A model generated the notes under the pieces. The model saw only the letters and a list, made by a program, of their open reading frames with translations, had not been told where the DNA came from and made no database searches. Positions 25,280 through 33,834 of a DNA stretch of 64,000 bases are shown piece by piece. A program made the position numbers and the translations under genes. The stretch is from JACRLV01 sp045863555 (GTDB lineage: Bacteria > Planctomycetota > Phycisphaerae > UBA1845 > Fen-1342), in NCBI GenBank assembly GCA_045863555.1, contig BTUU01000006.1, positions 124,001 through 188,000 of the forward strand. The letters run 5' to 3'. The first letter of the stretch is position 1. Every line of letters starts with the position of its first letter.

Positions 25280-28200
25280 ATGCATCGACTCGCCCTTCTG
25301 CTTGCCGCCCTATTCGCGACGGCGGGGCTCGCGCAGAACGCCGTTTCGGACAGGCCCGCGACGGCCGCGAAACCAGCCGCAGCCCCCCTGAACGCCGAAA
25401 CGCAAGAGCAGTTCGACGCCCGCATGAAGTGGTGGCGCGAGGCGCGGTTCGGGATGTTCATTCACTGGGGGCTGTACGCGATCCCCGGCGGCGTCTGGGG
25501 CAAGGACACGGGCCACGGCGAGTGGATCATGACCACCGCGAAGATCGAGGTGCCGGAATATGAGAAGTTCCTGGCGCAGTTCAACCCCGTGAAGTTCAAC
25601 GCGGAGGAATGGGCGAAGATCGCGGCCGACGCGGGGATGAAATACGTCGTCATCACCTCGAAGCACCACGACGGCTTCGCGCTCTTCGACTCGAAGGTCA
25701 GTGACTACGACGTCATGGCCACGCCCTTCAAGCGCGACATCCTCAAGGAGCTTTCCGACGCCGTCCGCAAGCAGGGCCTCCAGATGTGCTGGTACCACTC
25801 GATCATGGACTGGCACCACCCCGATTACTGGCCGCGGCGCGACTGGGAGAAGCGGCCGGGCTCGCCGGATCACATGGACCGGTACGTCGAGTACATGAAG
25901 GGGCAGCTTCGCGAGCTGCTGACGAATTACGGGCCGATCGGCGTGCTGTGGTTCGACGGCGAGTGGGAGAGCACGTGGAGCCACGAGCGCGGGCAGGATC
26001 TCTATAACTACGTCCGCGGGCTGCAACCGAGCATCATCGTCAACAACCGCGTCGACGTCGGGCGCGAAGGCATGGCCGGGCTGACGCGCGAGGGGCGGTT
26101 CGCAGGCGACTTCGGCACGCCGGAGCAGGAGGTGCCGCCGGGCGTCGTCGCGGGCGACTGGGAATCGTGCATCACGATGAACGGCCACTGGGGCTACAAC
26201 TTTCACGACCGCAATTTCAAGTCGACGAAGGACCTGATCCGCATGCTCTGCGACATTGCGAGCAAAGGGGGGAATTTCCTGCTGAACGTCGGGCCGCAGC
26301 CGGACGGGCAGATCCCCGAGGCGAGCGTCACGCGGCTGCGCGAGATCGGCGCGTGGATGAAGGTGAACGGCGAGGCGATCTACGCCACGAAGGCCGGGCC
26401 GTTCAAGACGCCGCCGGCGTGGGGACGCTGCACGCAGAAGGCGCTGGACGGCGACGTGACGCGGCTGTACCTGCACGTGTTCAACTGGCCCAACGACGGA
26501 CGGCTGGTCATCCCCGGACTGCTCAACGAACCGGCGGGCGAGAAGGCATGCCGGCTGCTCAGCGGTGCGAATCAGCCGCTCGACGCGCGGCGGGAAGGCG
26601 ACGGGATGCTGGTGATGGTCCCGCCGCGCGCGCCGGATGAGAACGTGTCGGTCATCGTGCTCGATGTGAAGGGCAGAGCGGACGTCTCCTCGCCGCCGAC
26701 GATTACGGCCCCGTTCACGACGTTCGTCGATTCGCTCGACGTGACGATCGCCACCGAGCAGCAGAACGCCGTCATCCACTACACGCTCGACGGCAGCGAG
26801 CCCACGGCGCAGTCCGAGCATGTCAGCGGCGTCGTGAAACTCACCGCGTCGGCCACGGTCAAGGCCCGCGGGTTCCGCAACGGGAAGCCGGTCAGCCCGG
26901 TCGCGCAGGCAGCGTTCGAGAAATCGGAGCCGCGGCCGGCCGATGCGGCCGACGGCGCGAAGCCGGGACTGCGGCGCGAGTATTTCGAGGGCAAGTGGAA
27001 CCGGGTGCCCGACTTCGATCGGCTCACCGACGGGAAGGTCTCGACGGTCTCCGATTTCACGCTCGACGGGGCGCGCGAAGAGCACTACGCGATCCGCTAC
27101 CGGGGATTCGTGCATGTCCCCACGACGGGCGTCTATCGCTTTCACCTCATGTCCGACGACGGCAGCAAGATGTGGATCGGACGGAAGCTGGTCGTGACCA
27201 ACGACGGGCCGCACGGGCCGACCGAGCGCTCGGCCGAAATCGCGCTTGCGGGGGGGCTGCACGCGATCACCGTCGGGTTCTTCCAGGCGACGGGCGGAAA
27301 GCTGCTCGAAGTCTCGTGGGAGGGGCCGCACATCGCCAAGCAGCGCATCCCGGCGGCCGCGCTTCAGCACGTCGAGGCGCCGGCCCCGGCGCCGCGAACT
27401 GAACTACCGACTCCCTCGGCGCGGCAGCTCGCGTGGCAGCAGATAGAGTTTCACGGGTTCATCCACTTCGGGCCGAATACGTTTTCCGATCGCGAATGGG
27501 GCGAGGGGACGGAGGACCCGGCGAAATTCAACCCGCCCGACTTCGACGCCGGGCAGTGGGTCCGGGCGTTCAAGGCGGGCGGTGCGAAGCAGATCGTTCT
27601 CACGAGCAAGCACCACGACGGATTCTGCCTCTGGCCGAGCAGCCATACGAAGCACTCGGTCGCGAGCAGCCCGTGGCGCGACGGCAAGGGGGATGTCGTC
27701 GGCGAGGTCGCGGCGGCGTGCCGGGCGGAGGGGCTGAAATTCGGCGTGTATCTCTCGCCGTGGGACCGCCACGAGCCGTCGTACGGGGACTCGCCGCGCT
27801 ACAACGAGCATTTCAAGAAGCAGCTTGCGGAAGTGCTGACGAAATATGGCCCGATCCACGAGGTCTGGTTCGACGGAGCCTGCGGCGAAGGGCCGAACGG
27901 CAAGCGGCAGGAGTATGACTGGCCGGGATTCATCGAGGTCGTCCGCACGCATGCCCCGGACGCCGTGATCTTCTCCGATGCCGGGCCGGATATCCGCTGG
28001 GTCGGGAACGAGGCGGGCTTCGCGGGCGAAACGTGCTGGTCGACGCTGCGGCGCGACGACTTCTACCCGGGAACGCCGAAGTACGCCCAGCTCACGGAGG
28101 GACACGAGGACGGGACGCACTGGGTGCCTGCGGAGTGCGATGTCTCGATCCGGCCGGGCTGGTTCTATCACCCGGCGGAGGATTCGAAGGTCAAGTCGCT

Positions 28201-28777
28201 CGAGAAACTGCTGGAGATCTACTACACGAGCGTCGGACGCAACGGCGTGCTGCTGCTGAACGTGCCGCCGGATCGGCGCGGGCGGATTCATGAGATCGAC
28301 GAGGCGCGGCTGGCGGAATTCGGGCGGGCGATCCGCGAGACATTTGCGACGAACCTCGTCCGCGGCGCCCGGGCGACGGCTTCGCTCGGCGGACGGTCGG
28401 CGGACGCGGCGGCGTGCGTCGACGGCGACTGGCGCACGGCCGTGCTGCCGGGCGATGAGACGCGCGGCGTGGAGGTGACGGTCGACGCCGGCCGGAGCGT
28501 GCGTTTCGACCGCGTCGTGCTCCAGGAGAACATCGCGGAGGGGCAGCGGGTCCGCGCGTTTCATGTCGAGATCCAGGAAGGGTCGACCTGGCGCGAGATC
28601 GCGCGCGGCACGACCATCGGCTACAAGCGGATCCTGTGCGTGCCCCGGTCGACGGCGACGGCGGTGCGCGTGACAATTGATGACGCCCGGTCTGCGCCGC
28701 GGCTTTCGGAGATCGGCCTCTACCTGTCGGCGGCGACGGAGACGGCCGCGGCCGACGCCGGGCGAGAGGTTCGCTGA
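25280..28777 (+). CDS. Exported multidomain GH29 alpha-L-fucosidase with two GH29 domains
   Basis: A 1165-residue exported enzyme that should release L-fucose from glycans. Residues 1-19 are a signal peptide. GH29 domain 1 spans about 40-375 (ARFGMFIHWGLYAIPGG, TSKHHDGFALF, nucleophile Asp in VLWFDGEWE). About 470-555 is a chitobiase-type C-terminal module (VIHYTLDGSEPT). About 560-700 is a PA14 domain (GVYRFHLMSDDGSKMWIG). GH29 domain 2 spans about 712-1027 (FHGFIHFGPNTFSDREWG, TSKHHDGFCLW, Asp in VWFDGACGEG). The rest resembles an F5/8 type C (discoidin) carbohydrate-binding domain. GGGAG lies 8 nt before the ATG. Two different GH29 domains in one chain is unusual; both keep their nucleophile region. 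Confidence 0.9.
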   Translation: MHRLALLLAALFATAGLAQNAVSDRPATAAKPAAAPLNAETQEQFDARMKWWREARFGMFIHWGLYAIPGGVWGKDTGHGEWIMTTAKIEVPEYEKFLAQFNPVKFNAEEWAKIAADAGMKYVVITSKHHDGFALFDSKVSDYDVMATPFKRDILKELSDAVRKQGLQMCWYHSIMDWHHPDYWPRRDWEKRPGSPDHMDRYVEYMKGQLRELLTNYGPIGVLWFDGEWESTWSHERGQDLYNYVRGLQPSIIVNNRVDVGREGMAGLTREGRFAGDFGTPEQEVPPGVVAGDWESCITMNGHWGYNFHDRNFKSTKDLIRMLCDIASKGGNFLLNVGPQPDGQIPEASVTRLREIGAWMKVNGEAIYATKAGPFKTPPAWGRCTQKALDGDVTRLYLHVFNWPNDGRLVIPGLLNEPAGEKACRLLSGANQPLDARREGDGMLVMVPPRAPDENVSVIVLDVKGRADVSSPPTITAPFTTFVDSLDVTIATEQQNAVIHYTLDGSEPTAQSEHVSGVVKLTASATVKARGFRNGKPVSPVAQAAFEKSEPRPADAADGAKPGLRREYFEGKWNRVPDFDRLTDGKVSTVSDFTLDGAREEHYAIRYRGFVHVPTTGVYRFHLMSDDGSKMWIGRKLVVTNDGPHGPTERSAEIALAGGLHAITVGFFQATGGKLLEVSWEGPHIAKQRIPAAALQHVEAPAPAPRTELPTPSARQLAWQQIEFHGFIHFGPNTFSDREWGEGTEDPAKFNPPDFDAGQWVRAFKAGGAKQIVLTSKHHDGFCLWPSSHTKHSVASSPWRDGKGDVVGEVAAACRAEGLKFGVYLSPWDRHEPSYGDSPRYNEHFKKQLAEVLTKYGPIHEVWFDGACGEGPNGKRQEYDWPGFIEVVRTHAPDAVIFSDAGPDIRWVGNEAGFAGETCWSTLRRDDFYPGTPKYAQLTEGHEDGTHWVPAECDVSIRPGWFYHPAEDSKVKSLEKLLEIYYTSVGRNGVLLLNVPPDRRGRIHEIDEARLAEFGRAIRETFATNLVRGARATASLGGRSADAAACVDGDWRTAVLPGDETRGVEVTVDAGRSVRFDRVVLQENIAEGQRVRAFHVEIQEGSTWREIARGTTIGYKRILCVPRSTATAVRVTIDDARSAPRLSEIGLYLSAATETAAADAGREVR

Positions 28778-28782
28778 AACGC

Positions 28783-29580
28783 ATGGCTGCAAGCGTGCCA
28801 CCCCGCCTGGCCGAGAACGTCGCCCGCGTTCGGGCGCGCATCGACGATGCCTGCCGCAAGAGCGGTCGGCAGCCGGGGTGCGTGCGGATCGTGGCGGTCA
28901 CGAAGTATGCGATTCCGTCGATCGCGGCGGCGCTGATTGAGCTGGGTTTGCGCGATCTGGGCGAGAATCGCGTGCAGCAGCTCGTCGAGCGGGCGGAGCT
29001 GCTGGGGGCGACAATCGAGAACTGGAGCCCGGGGACTGCTGACGGGGGGACCGCTGACGGGGCGTCCGGCCCGCGCTCGGCCGCGCCGGTGTGGCACATG
29101 ATCGGCCATCTCCAGAGGAACAAGGTCAAGGCGGTGCTCGGCTGCACGCGGATCATTCATTCGGTGGACTCGATCCGGCTCGCGGAGGAGATCGCCCATC
29201 ACGCGGCGGCGCAGGGCATCCGCGTGGACGTGTTCATGGAAGTGAATGTCGCGGGCGAGGAGAGCAAGGACGGCGCGGCCTGGAGCGATGCACCGGCGCT
29301 GGCGCAGCGGATCGGCGAACTGGCGTCGCTGAACTTCCAGGGTCTCATGACCATGGCCCCGCTTTCGTGCCCGGGAGAAGCGGCCCGGCCGTACTTCGCC
29401 AAGTTGCGCGGCCTCCGCGATGATCTCGTCGCGCGCGGCATCGCTCCCGCGACCTGTCGCGAACTGTCGATGGGCATGAGCGCTGACTACGCCGCCGCGG
29501 TCGAGGAAGGGGCGAGCGTGATCCGCATCGGTTCGACGCTCTTCGAGGGCGTCGAGGGCTACTCCGATCCGCGACAGTAG
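28783..29580 (+). CDS. yggS: YggS/PROSC-family pyridoxal phosphate homeostasis protein
   Basis: A 265-residue PLP-binding, non-catalytic protein of the alanine-racemase N-domain fold that buffers intracellular PLP. The PLP Lys is in VAVTKYAIPS; GENRVQQL, WHMIGHLQRNK, LMTMAPL and the C-terminal LSMGMSADY..A..EGAS.IRIGSTLFEG are all present. A Gly/Ala/Asp-rich insertion of about 20 residues before WHMIGH makes it longer than E. coli YggS (about 234). The ATG is 5 nt after the fucosidase stop and the next gene follows within 8 nt, so it probably sits inside an operon. Confidence 0.93.
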   Translation: MAASVPPRLAENVARVRARIDDACRKSGRQPGCVRIVAVTKYAIPSIAAALIELGLRDLGENRVQQLVERAELLGATIENWSPGTADGGTADGASGPRSAAPVWHMIGHLQRNKVKAVLGCTRIIHSVDSIRLAEEIAHHAAAQGIRVDVFMEVNVAGEESKDGAAWSDAPALAQRIGELASLNFQGLMTMAPLSCPGEAARPYFAKLRGLRDDLVARGIAPATCRELSMGMSADYAAAVEEGASVIRIGSTLFEGVEGYSDPRQ

Positions 29581-29588
29581 AGCCGGCC

Positions 29589-29855
29589 ATGCCTGACTGG
29601 GATCCGTTCCTGATCTACCAGTGGATGCTGATGGTGCTGGTGACGGTCTACTACGCCGTCGTGATGGCCGTGGCGGGTTGGCAGATCGCCACGGTGCTTC
29701 GGGGCAGCGACCCGAAACTGCGGATGCTGCGCTTGTATCTTTCGTACCAACTGGTCACGATTCGCCTGCGGCCGCTGGCGAGCGAACTGCTCCAGATCGG
29801 CGTCTGGGGCGCGGGGCTGGCGGGCCTCTGGTGGGCGCATACGCGCATCTCGTGA
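29589..29855 (+). CDS. Small two-helix membrane protein, unknown
   Basis: An 88-residue protein with two hydrophobic helices, about 8-33 (FLIYQWMLMVLVTVYYAVVM) and about 66-84 (LQIGVWGAGLAGLWWAHT), joined by a basic cytoplasmic-type loop (LRGSDPKLRMLRLYLSYQ). I do not recognise the family. Tight spacing to both neighbours (8 and 10 nt) places it in the yggS-to-Clp-N gene string, next to another small membrane protein. Confidence 0.65.
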   Translation: MPDWDPFLIYQWMLMVLVTVYYAVVMAVAGWQIATVLRGSDPKLRMLRLYLSYQLVTIRLRPLASELLQIGVWGAGLAGLWWAHTRIS

Positions 29856-29865
29856 GGCGGACTGC

Positions 29866-30414
29866 ATGAGCGAGCCCTCGACATCGCCGCCCGATTCAGT
29901 GCCTCCAGCGCCGGCCGAAGGCGCGGCGGGCCCGGAATCGTCTGACGGGTCGCCGGCGAAGCGCAGCTTTTTCCGCGGGCTGGTCGACGGTGTGGCGCAG
30001 TTCGGCCGCGATGCGATCTCCGTCGCGCTCGGGCGGATCATCGGCGACGGGCCGGAAGCGGGGGCTGTGGAGCCGCGCGGGGCGTCGGTGGACGCGGCGG
30101 TCCGCGAGCGGGCGGCGGAAACGAAGCTGGGGATGCTGCACCAGGTGACGGAGCGGCTCCGGGGCGCGGCGGACGAGTACATCGCGGCCAAGCTGGACGA
30201 GCTGGAGGCCCGCGTCGACGCGAAGCTGAACCAGATCGAGGGGCGGATCGACAAGAAGGTAGTCGAGATCCACGAGCAGTTGAAGCAGCTTCGCGACCAG
30301 GAGCTGAACCACCGGCTGCGGCTGCTGAAGATCACGCTGATCTTCACGGTTCTTGTAGCGGTCGTATCGCTCGGTTATAAGTGGTTTTCCAGATTCCTCT
30401 TGCAGCAGGGTTGA
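29866..30414 (+). CDS. Coiled-coil protein with C-terminal membrane anchor
   Basis: A 182-residue protein. The first 35 residues are Pro/Ser-rich and probably disordered. Residues about 80-150 are a charged helical stretch with heptad-like spacing (DELEARVDAKLNQIEGRIDK), consistent with a coiled coil. A single hydrophobic helix near the C-terminus (LLKITLIFTVLVAVVSLGYK, about 152-172) suggests a tail anchor with the bulk in the cytoplasm. No enzymatic motif is visible. It ends 2 nt before the Clp N-domain gene. Confidence 0.65.
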   Translation: MSEPSTSPPDSVPPAPAEGAAGPESSDGSPAKRSFFRGLVDGVAQFGRDAISVALGRIIGDGPEAGAVEPRGASVDAAVRERAAETKLGMLHQVTERLRGAADEYIAAKLDELEARVDAKLNQIEGRIDKKVVEIHEQLKQLRDQELNHRLRLLKITLIFTVLVAVVSLGYKWFSRFLLQQG

Positions 30415-30416
30415 GC

Positions 30417-30860
30417 ATGTCGTATCCGAGCCTCGACGCCGACGGCGACCAGATCCTCAAGAAGACGGCGCAGGAGATCGCCTACGAGTTCGATCTCGAC
30501 TACGTCGGAACCGAGCATGTGCTGCTGGCGATTCTCCGCCACCCCGAATCCGCCGGGGCCCGGGTGCTTGGGAAATTCGGCATCACCGAGCCCAAGGCCC
30601 GCCTGGAAGTCGAACGGGTGCTCGAGAAGGACATGGAAGACACCTGGGTCTTCGGCCGGCTGCCGGGCTCGCCGCACTATCGCAACGTCGTGGCGCTGGC
30701 GATCGACGAGGCGACGCAGCTCGAAGCGAAGAAGATCGGCAGCGAACACCTGCTGCTCGCCCTGCTGCGCGAGGAAAACAGCACGGCGCAGCGCGTCCTC
30801 GCCAAGCTCGGGGTAACGCTCAAGGCGGCCCGGCAGGAAGTCCTGAAGCTCATTTCCTGA
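30417..30860 (+). CDS. Stand-alone Clp N-terminal (R) domain protein
   Basis: A 147-residue protein made only of the double Clp_N repeat found at the front of ClpA/ClpC. Repeat 1 has IAYEFDLDYVGTEHVLLAIL and repeat 2 has ATQLEAKKIGSEHLLLALL, each followed by A.RVL.K.G. There is no AAA+ ATPase module. Such single-domain forms could act as adaptors or decoys for a Clp unfoldase; this is inferred. The ATG at 30417 is preferred since the upstream open frame overlaps the previous gene. It is the last gene of the plus-strand string starting at the fucosidase. Confidence 0.85.
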   Translation: MSYPSLDADGDQILKKTAQEIAYEFDLDYVGTEHVLLAILRHPESAGARVLGKFGITEPKARLEVERVLEKDMEDTWVFGRLPGSPHYRNVVALAIDEATQLEAKKIGSEHLLLALLREENSTAQRVLAKLGVTLKAARQEVLKLIS

Positions 30861-31115
30861 TTTGCGAATGGGGCCGCGAGGTTGAGATTCCGGCTGTGAA
30901 CCGCCCGGCCATGGGGCGATGGTCTCATTTTGCGCGTGAACGGATCGGCTTGCATTGGTGCCGCCGATTCGGCGACAATGCCCGGATTCCGCGCCCGGCC
31001 TCCGTCGGGGCGAGGCAGCGGCCGGAGCCCCGGCCCGGGGCGGCCTAGAATCCAGCGTCGGGACAGCCCGCCATCGCTGAAGCCGGGGCCGGCGAATCGA
31101 TCATCAGGGAGATCC

Positions 31116-32534
31116 ATGAACGCCATCGTCGCAGTCGTCGTGCTCCTGTTCCAGGTCGCTCCGCAGGACGGCGGCGAGCCGCAGGAGCGCGGTCCGCGCC
31201 GCGGGCGCTTCGCCGATCTCCAGCAGAAGATCCAGAAACTCGTTGACTCGACGCGTGCGTTCGGCGACTGGGACCGGCACGCCGATCTTTCGCGCGAGGC
31301 GGTTTCGAAGTTCTTCGAGCGGGCGGGCTGGGACAGCGATGAGGACACCTTTGCGCAGGAGATGTTCCGGGCCGTCGACGCTCAGCCGCCGTGGGAGCCG
31401 CAGCGGCGGGCGGAGGTCTTCTTCGGCCTGCTTTCGGACCGTTACCAGCTCGACGACGACCAGCGGGCACGGCTTCAGGAGATCACGGTCCGCACAGCCG
31501 TCCGCATCTTCGCGGCGCAGGGCGACCGGCTGCTCGAATACGTTCCCGAGATGATCCAGGCCCGCGCCGCCGGCGAGCCCTTCACGGCCGAGCAGATCGC
31601 ACGCTGGAGCGAGATGGCCGAGCCGGTCATCGCCTATGCGAGCGAGCGCGTGCAGGAGGCCGCCGAAGAGTTCATGGACGACCTGCGGCCCGAGCAGCGG
31701 GAACTCGTCGCCCGGGACGTGCAGGCGGGGATGCGGCGCGTCGAAACGGTTAAGGAATTCATGGTGGATTGGAAGGCGGGTCGCTGGGAGCCGAGCGACT
31801 GGGGCCTTGAGGACGATCCGATCCAGATCGGCAAGGATGCGCTGGCCCGCGAAAACGGGCTCGCCCAGGCGCAGCCGGGCAACAACGCGGGCGCGGCGGG
31901 TGGGACGATCGCCGTTCCGGCCGGCCAGGCGCCCGAACACGCTCCTCCGGCCGACCGTCCGACGGAGCGACCCGCGCCGCCCGAGCGGCGGCGTCCGGAA
32001 CCGGGGAACCCTGGGGAAGGCCAGCCCGAAGTCGGCCAGACGGGAGGCGGTCAGCCCGAGGCCGGTCAACCGAGCCCCCCGCCCGAAGCTCCGTCGAATC
32101 CGCCGCAGCCGCCGCGCAAGACGACCGTCGCGGTGGCCGACGACCCATGGTCCAAGTACGTGACGGCGTTCATTGCGAAGTACTCGCTCGACGAGCGCCA
32201 GGCGCAGCAGGCGGCGCTGATCGGTGAGGAATCTCGCAAGCGCGCGGAAGAAATCTCGACCCGCGCGGCCGGCACGGCGGGGGATGCGCCCGCGAAGGCC
32301 GCGCCGCTCAACGAAAAATCCGCGGCCGAACTCGACAAGATTTTCGCGAAGATGAAGATGCGCCTCGAACGGCTGCCCACGCGCGCGCAGCGCAAGGCGG
32401 CGTCGGCAATTGAACTGCCCGATCTCGATTTCCGCGGCGGCGGCGCGAAGCCGGGGCGCGGAGGCCGGGCGGCGCCGCGGCCGGAGCCCCGACCGCAGCC
32501 AAAGCCGGAGGACAAGCCGGCCCCCAAGCCATAG
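31116..32534 (+). CDS. Exported Pro/Gln-rich helical protein, unknown
   Basis: A 472-residue protein that I do not recognise. AGGGAG lies just before the ATG at 31116. A short hydrophobic N-terminus (MNAIVAVVVLLFQVAP) may be an export signal. Residues about 20-240 are charged and helical (VFFGLLSDRYQLDDDQRARL), with repeated mention-worthy helix breaks at Trp-rich WDSDEDTF and WKAGRWEPSDWG. Residues about 250-345 are Pro/Gly/Glu/Gln-rich and disordered with GQPE.GQ-type repeats. Another helical block (KYVTAFIAKYSLDERQAQQA, EELDKIFAKMK-like) is followed by a Pro/Lys/Arg tail. The organisation suggests a periplasmic structural or scaffold protein. Confidence 0.6.
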   Translation: MNAIVAVVVLLFQVAPQDGGEPQERGPRRGRFADLQQKIQKLVDSTRAFGDWDRHADLSREAVSKFFERAGWDSDEDTFAQEMFRAVDAQPPWEPQRRAEVFFGLLSDRYQLDDDQRARLQEITVRTAVRIFAAQGDRLLEYVPEMIQARAAGEPFTAEQIARWSEMAEPVIAYASERVQEAAEEFMDDLRPEQRELVARDVQAGMRRVETVKEFMVDWKAGRWEPSDWGLEDDPIQIGKDALARENGLAQAQPGNNAGAAGGTIAVPAGQAPEHAPPADRPTERPAPPERRRPEPGNPGEGQPEVGQTGGGQPEAGQPSPPPEAPSNPPQPPRKTTVAVADDPWSKYVTAFIAKYSLDERQAQQAALIGEESRKRAEEISTRAAGTAGDAPAKAAPLNEKSAAELDKIFAKMKMRLERLPTRAQRKAASAIELPDLDFRGGGAKPGRGGRAAPRPEPRPQPKPEDKPAPKP

Positions 32535-32636
32535 GCACAATCTTCCGCTGCGGCGCGAACCGGGCACGATCCGGAAGCGCTTCACTCCTGAGACAGCCGC
32601 GGTCGCGGCGCCGTTGGCACGCATCAGGAGCCATCC

Positions 32637-33425
32637 ATGTCGGTCCCATTCCACCTCGCACGGATCATTCTGTCTGCCTGGGTTGCGGCGGGCCTTTCGG
32701 GCGTCGCCGGCTGCGCGATGTACAAGACGCCGGGCGGCGGCATTCGCATGGATGCGCTGGCGACCGGCGACATCCGCGAGCGGCTCGATCGGAAGCCGGC
32801 CGCGAATTTCCCGGCGAACATCGCCGTCGCGCGCGTTCAAGCACCCGGCTACAGTTCCTACTCGATGTCCGACGCGTACGGGGGCGGGAAGTTCTGCGTC
32901 GTGACGACGCGCGACATCGAAACGCCCTCCGATTTCGAACGGATCGCGAAGCTGGCGAGCGTCGCGGGCGTCGCGCCGATTTCGCGGCTGCTGCTGCCGT
33001 CGAAGCTGGACTCCGACGCCGACCTGCGCCTGGCGGCCGCGAGCCTTCGGGCGGACATTCTGCTCGTGTACACGTTTGAAACACAGTTTGTCACCAACGA
33101 GTCGATCATTACGCCGCTGCGGACCTTTTACCTGGGCATCCTCCCGGACCAGACGGCGAAAGTGACGACGACGGCGTCCGCGGCGCTGTTCGACGTCCGC
33201 ACGGGGTTCGTTTACGGTGCGGGCGAGGCGACGGCTCGCGAGGACCAATTGACTACAGTCTGGATCAACAGCGAGGCGATCGATCAGGCCCGCCAGCGCA
33301 CGGAGCGCAAGGCGTTTGAGCAGCTGATCGGCGAGCTGGAAGCGACCTGGCCGGGGATCGTCGCCCGCCACACGGGATCCGCGGCGGTGAGACCCGGGAC
33401 GGGCCCGGCCATGGCCGCGCCGTAG
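32637..33425 (+). CDS. Putative lipoprotein, unknown
   Basis: A 262-residue protein with a lipoprotein signal: hydrophobic residues 9-24 then lipobox LSGVAGC, giving lipidated Cys27 or nearby. AGGAG lies 7 nt before the ATG. The mature part has alternating strands and helices (RADILLVYTFETQFVTNES, FYLGILPDQTAKVTTTASAA, LFDVRTGFVYGAGEATA) of the kind seen in outer-membrane-associated assembly lipoproteins that share a GNA1162/CsgG-like alpha-beta pattern, though I cannot assign a family. It is followed 8 nt later by the zinc-ribbon membrane protein. Confidence 0.7.
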   Translation: MSVPFHLARIILSAWVAAGLSGVAGCAMYKTPGGGIRMDALATGDIRERLDRKPAANFPANIAVARVQAPGYSSYSMSDAYGGGKFCVVTTRDIETPSDFERIAKLASVAGVAPISRLLLPSKLDSDADLRLAAASLRADILLVYTFETQFVTNESIITPLRTFYLGILPDQTAKVTTTASAALFDVRTGFVYGAGEATAREDQLTTVWINSEAIDQARQRTERKAFEQLIGELEATWPGIVARHTGSAAVRPGTGPAMAAP

Positions 33426-33433
33426 GGAAGTCG

Positions 33434-33778
33434 ATGGGAACACAGCGGCGAGCCTGGATATTCGCGCTTCTCTGCTACTCCCTGGCGGCGATCCTCGTCT
33501 TCTACCTGTCGTTCGGCGTCGGAACGCCGGGCAGCGGCGCGCTGGCCTTCATCCTTGAGAGCACGTTCGACGTCCTTGAGGATTACATCGGCGACGACGC
33601 AGCGCGATATCTGCTCGTGTTGGCGCTCGCCCTGATACCCGCCGTTGCCTCGCTGCTCGTTTTCTCGCGGCTCATGCCCCGCGGGCATGATGACGGCATG
33701 CTCCACTGCCCCAAGTGCGACTACGTGCTCAAAGGGCTCAGCGAGCCGCGCTGCCCCGAGTGCGGCGAGCGAATCTGA
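33434..33778 (+). CDS. Two-helix membrane protein with C-terminal zinc ribbon
   Basis: A 114-residue protein. Two membrane helices lie at about 7-27 and 60-80. The C-terminus is a zinc ribbon with two CPxC knuckles, HCPKCDYVLKG and RCPECGERI. This CxxCxY-x-L-x-G...RCPECG tail is common in small membrane proteins of planctomycetes and supports the taxonomic reading of the window. The function is unknown. It ends the plus-strand block, and the next gene is convergent 56 bp away. Confidence 0.75.
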   Translation: MGTQRRAWIFALLCYSLAAILVFYLSFGVGTPGSGALAFILESTFDVLEDYIGDDAARYLLVLALALIPAVASLLVFSRLMPRGHDDGMLHCPKCDYVLKGLSEPRCPECGERI

Positions 33779-33834
33779 TCATCCCCCGGCCGCCGAAGTC
33801 TCCGCGCCCGCGCGACCGGCGGCGGCGGCGGGCT

